The position numbers were made by a program, and so were the translations under genes. DNA of 5,832 nt from Bifidobacteriaceae bacterium (GTDB taxonomy: Bacteria; Actinomycetota; Actinomycetes; Actinomycetales; WQXJ01), in assembly GCA_031278075.1 (NCBI GenBank), contig JAITLE010000232.1, forward strand, positions 1-5,832. Reading direction: 5' to 3'. Each line of letters starts with the position of its first letter. Position 1 is the first letter of the stretch. Below are positions 3,557 to 5,832 of the stretch, piece after piece. A model generated the notes under the pieces. It was not told the DNA's origin. It worked only from the letters and a program-made list of their open reading frames with translations, and searched no databases.

Positions 3557-5047
3557 ATGAACGATGGCGCTCAGCTGATCTGCTACGCGGACCGCCTGGC
3601 CGGCCACCTGCCAGGGTTGGCAGCCCTGCTGGACGGACCGTTGGGGGACTTCGCCGGGGCCCACATCCTGCCGTTCTTCGTGCCGTTCGACGGCCCCGAC
3701 ACGGGATTCGACCCGATCGACCACAGCGCGGTCGACCCGCGCCTGGGCAGCTGGGCGGACATCCGGGCGCTGGCGGACTCGGGCAAGGCCATCACGGCGG
3801 ACTTGATCGTCAACCACATGTCGGCCGAGTCGGCCGAGTTCCGCGACTGGCTGGCGAACGGGTCGGCGTCACGCCACGACGGTCTGTTCTTGCGCTTTGG
3901 CGACGTCTTCCCGAGCGGCGGCACGGAAGCGGAGATCACCGCTTTCCACAGACCCAGACCCGGCTTGCCGTTCACGCCGTACCTGGGCGGCGACGGCCGG
4001 CGACGCCTAGTCTGGACCACGTTCATGCCCGGACAGGTCGACATCAACGTCCGCCACCCGGCCGGCCGAGCCCACCTCGCGGCGATAGCGGAGGTGTTCG
4101 CCGCGTCGGGCGTCTCGACGGCGCGGATCGACGCGGTGGGGTACGCCGTCAAGACGCCGGGCACCGACTCCTTCATGACTCCCCAGACACTCGACTACAT
4201 CGGCGAACTGACGTCGCTCTGCCACTCGCTGGGGTTACGGGTGCTGGTCGAGATCCACTCCCACATCAGCCAGCAGCTCGCGGTCGCCCCGTTGGTGGAC
4301 CAGGTCTACGACTTCGCCACTCCGGCGCTGATCCTGGACGCGCTCGGTCGCGGCGCCGTGGACCGGCTGGTCGAGTGGGACGCGATCAGGCCCCGCAACA
4401 CAGTCACCGTCCTGGACACCCACGACGGCATTGGCGTGATCGACGCCGGCCCGGCGGCCGGTCGCCCCGGCCTGCTGGACCAGGACGAGATGGCCGCGAT
4501 CTTCCGCGCGGCGGACGCCGCCACCCGGGGTGACAGCGGGCGGGCCTCGGTGACGCCGGCCTGGTGCGACCTGCCGCACCAGATCAACTCGACCTTCTTC
4601 GACGTGCTGGGGCGCGAGGCGGAGACCTATGCGCTCGCGCGCGCCTTCCAGTTCTTTCTGCCCGGAACGCCGCAGGTGTATTACGTTGGCCTGCTGGCAG
4701 GCGCCAACGACGTCGACCTGTGGCGGTCGACTGGCGAGGGCCGTGACCTCAACCGGCGCCGCTACAGTCCGGAGGATCTGGCCGCGGCACTCGACAGGCC
4801 GGTGGTGCGGGCCATACTCGGCCTGGTCCGGCTGCGCCGCGAGCCGGTCTTCGCCGGTGTCTACGACTTGCGCCAGCTAGGCCGGGGCCGCCTGGAGTTG
4901 TCCTGGCGCCGCGACGCCGACCAGCTCACGTTGACAGCCGACTTCGCGGCCAGGCGCTGGTCCATCGCCGGGCTGGTCGCGGGCCGCCGGCTGGCTTGCG
5001 CGTCAGTCGAGGATCTGGCCCGCCTGGCCGGACCGGCGGGCAGCTGA
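3557..5047 (+). CDS. Sucrose phosphorylase-like glycoside hydrolase (GH13 subfamily 18)
   Basis: The product has 496 residues (Bifidobacterium enzyme about 504). Family enzymes convert sucrose and phosphate to alpha-glucose 1-phosphate and fructose in the cytoplasm, with retention. The order of motifs follows the family: QLICYADRL (6-14), HILPFFVPFDGPDTGFDPID (36-55), IVNHMS with His87, RPRPGLPF with Arg134, RIDAVGYA with the nucleophile Asp192, VEIHSHI with the acid/base Glu232, LDTHDGIGVID with the transition-state Asp290, FFLPGTPQVYYVGLLAGAND, and the GRDLNRRRYS motif. The three catalytic residues have the same numbers as in the B. adolescentis enzyme. The loop before QINST reads DLPHQ where that enzyme has LDLYQ, so acceptor preference may differ. 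No secretion signal is present. The ATG at 3557 lacks a ribosome site but follows a -10 element, and the homologous N-terminus starts exactly here. The stop overlaps the next start as TGATG. Related phosphorylases (sucrose-6-phosphate, glucosylglycerol) remain possible but fit less well. Confidence 0.9.
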   Translation: MNDGAQLICYADRLAGHLPGLAALLDGPLGDFAGAHILPFFVPFDGPDTGFDPIDHSAVDPRLGSWADIRALADSGKAITADLIVNHMSAESAEFRDWLANGSASRHDGLFLRFGDVFPSGGTEAEITAFHRPRPGLPFTPYLGGDGRRRLVWTTFMPGQVDINVRHPAGRAHLAAIAEVFAASGVSTARIDAVGYAVKTPGTDSFMTPQTLDYIGELTSLCHSLGLRVLVEIHSHISQQLAVAPLVDQVYDFATPALILDALGRGAVDRLVEWDAIRPRNTVTVLDTHDGIGVIDAGPAAGRPGLLDQDEMAAIFRAADAATRGDSGRASVTPAWCDLPHQINSTFFDVLGREAETYALARAFQFFLPGTPQVYYVGLLAGANDVDLWRSTGEGRDLNRRRYSPEDLAAALDRPVVRAILGLVRLRREPVFAGVYDLRQLGRGRLELSWRRDADQLTLTADFAARRWSIAGLVAGRRLACASVEDLARLAGPAGS

Positions 5048-5832
5048 TGCGACGCGCGGACGCCTTGGAGCGCCCGGACTGGTGCGATTTGGCGCGCTGC
5101 GCGACGGATCTGGGCCGCGGCGCCCTGACCTCCCTGCAATTGGTGGCGCAGGGCGTCGAGCGGGTCGCCGCGCTCGACCGGGACGCCGAGGACGGCCCCG
5201 GGCTGGGCGCCATGATCTGCCTGAACCCGTCGGCCATGGCCGAGGCGGCCGCCTCGGACGCCCGCCGCGCCGCCGGACGGCCGGCTTCGCCACTGGACGG
5301 CGTGACCTTCGTGGTGAAGGACTGCGTCGAGACGGCCGGCCTGCCGACGACCCACGGCTCGGCCCTGTTCGCCGACTTCCGGCCGGACCGCGACGCGCCC
5401 GCGGTGGCGCGCCTGCGGGCGGCCGGCCTGGTCTTGCTGGGCAAGGCGTCCCTGGACGACTTCGCGGCCGCCTGTTTCGGCGAGAGCTCGCTGCGCGGCG
5501 TCATGCGCAACCCCTATGACCTGGACCGGATGGTGGGTGGTTCGTCTGGCGGCTCGGCCGTGGCGGTCGCCGCCGGTTACGTTCCCCTGGCCGTGGGCAC
5601 CGACACGGGCGGCTCGCTGCGCATCCCGGCCGCCTTGACGGGAGTCGCCACCTGGCGTCCCAGTTTGGGCCTGATCCCGTTCCTGGGCGCTTTCCCGTCC
5701 TCGCCGTCGCAGGACGTGATCGGTCCGATCGCGCTCGACGTGGCGGGGCTGGCGGCGGTGGCGCCGTTGATGGCCGATGCCGCGCCGCCAGCCGCGCTCG
5801 GAGGTTCGCCCGCCCGCCCGCCCGGCCGCCGC
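5047..5832 (+). CDS. Amidase-signature family hydrolase, N-terminal 262 residues (runs off the right edge)
   Basis: The frame is open from the ATG at 5047 to the window end. The Ser-cisSer-Lys triad of the amidase-signature family is complete: Lys91 in GVTFVVKDC, the bridging Ser166 in VGGSSGGSAVAVAAG, and the nucleophile Ser190 in GTDTGGSLRIPAAL. The 24-residue gap between the two serines is the same as in FAAH. The surrounding blocks, AGLVLLGKASLDDFA and RNPYDLDRMVGGSSGGS, resemble GatA and general amidases. The family hydrolyses carboxamides, including small amides, allophanate and the glutamine used by GatCAB. Substrate cannot be read from this part, and GatA is unlikely because gatB and gatC are not adjacent. 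The start codon shares its A with the phosphorylase stop (TGATG), so translation is coupled. About 200 C-terminal residues should lie beyond the edge. Confidence 0.88.
   Translation, partial: MRRADALERPDWCDLARCATDLGRGALTSLQLVAQGVERVAALDRDAEDGPGLGAMICLNPSAMAEAAASDARRAAGRPASPLDGVTFVVKDCVETAGLPTTHGSALFADFRPDRDAPAVARLRAAGLVLLGKASLDDFAAACFGESSLRGVMRNPYDLDRMVGGSSGGSAVAVAAGYVPLAVGTDTGGSLRIPAALTGVATWRPSLGLIPFLGAFPSSPSQDVIGPIALDVAGLAAVAPLMADAAPPAALGGSPARPPGRR

Noticed and set aside
2523..3560. Plus-strand frame of 345 codons within otnK
   Set aside because: The translation is Arg/Gly/Pro-rich, a typical frame-shifted shadow of otnK. Its tail includes a seven-codon mini-frame (ATG 3537 to TGA 3560) overlapping the phosphorylase start, but no ribosome site supports a leader peptide.
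5082..5519. Plus-strand frame of 145 codons inside the amidase region
   Set aside because: It is a shadow frame; the amidase triad is in the frame starting at 5047, which remains open to the window edge.

Overview
The window is uniformly GC-rich, uses GTG and TTG as well as ATG starts, and has several promoters placed so close to the start codon that leaderless transcripts are likely. Together with a Bifidobacterium-type sucrose phosphorylase and an actinobacterial-type YbaK protein, this points to a high-GC Gram-positive bacterium (Actinomycetota). I cannot name the genus from sequence alone.

Layout. The left third reads leftward. At the edge is the N-terminal DNA-binding part of a MerR-family regulator (1-156, minus) with a recognisable MerR-type promoter (19-bp spacer around a palindrome). 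Next is about 430 bp without an intact gene. It holds two gene remnants: a DUF2283-like piece on the plus strand (about 242-355) and the C-terminal tail of a VapC/PIN toxin on the minus strand (423-560). Then come an intact YbaK/EbsC-type deacylase gene (587-1144, minus), a roughly 200-bp gap with an inverted repeat, and a complete vapBC toxin-antitoxin operon (antitoxin 1737-1967, toxin 1345-1746, minus, overlapping by 10 nt).

The centre (1968-2223) is a divergent intergenic region. It holds a good vapB promoter, four perfect 10-bp tandem repeats, three 11-bp GC-rich tandem repeats, and the leader of the rightward genes.

The right half reads rightward and is metabolic: a 3-oxo-tetronate 4-kinase (OtnK/DUF1537, 2224-3483), a sucrose phosphorylase-like GH13_18 enzyme (3557-5047), and an amidase-signature hydrolase (5047 to the window end). 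The amidase start codon overlaps the phosphorylase stop as TGATG, so these two are almost certainly one operon. The kinase may be read with them, or the phosphorylase may have its own promoter at 3544-3549, which sits inside a LacI-operator-like inverted repeat.

No wholly new system was established. The observations most worth following are the altered acceptor-loop residues in the otherwise canonical sucrose phosphorylase, its coupling to an amidase, the loss of the usual catalytic lysine in the YbaK protein, the helically phased tandem repeats between vapB and otnK, and three genes with leaderless-type promoters.
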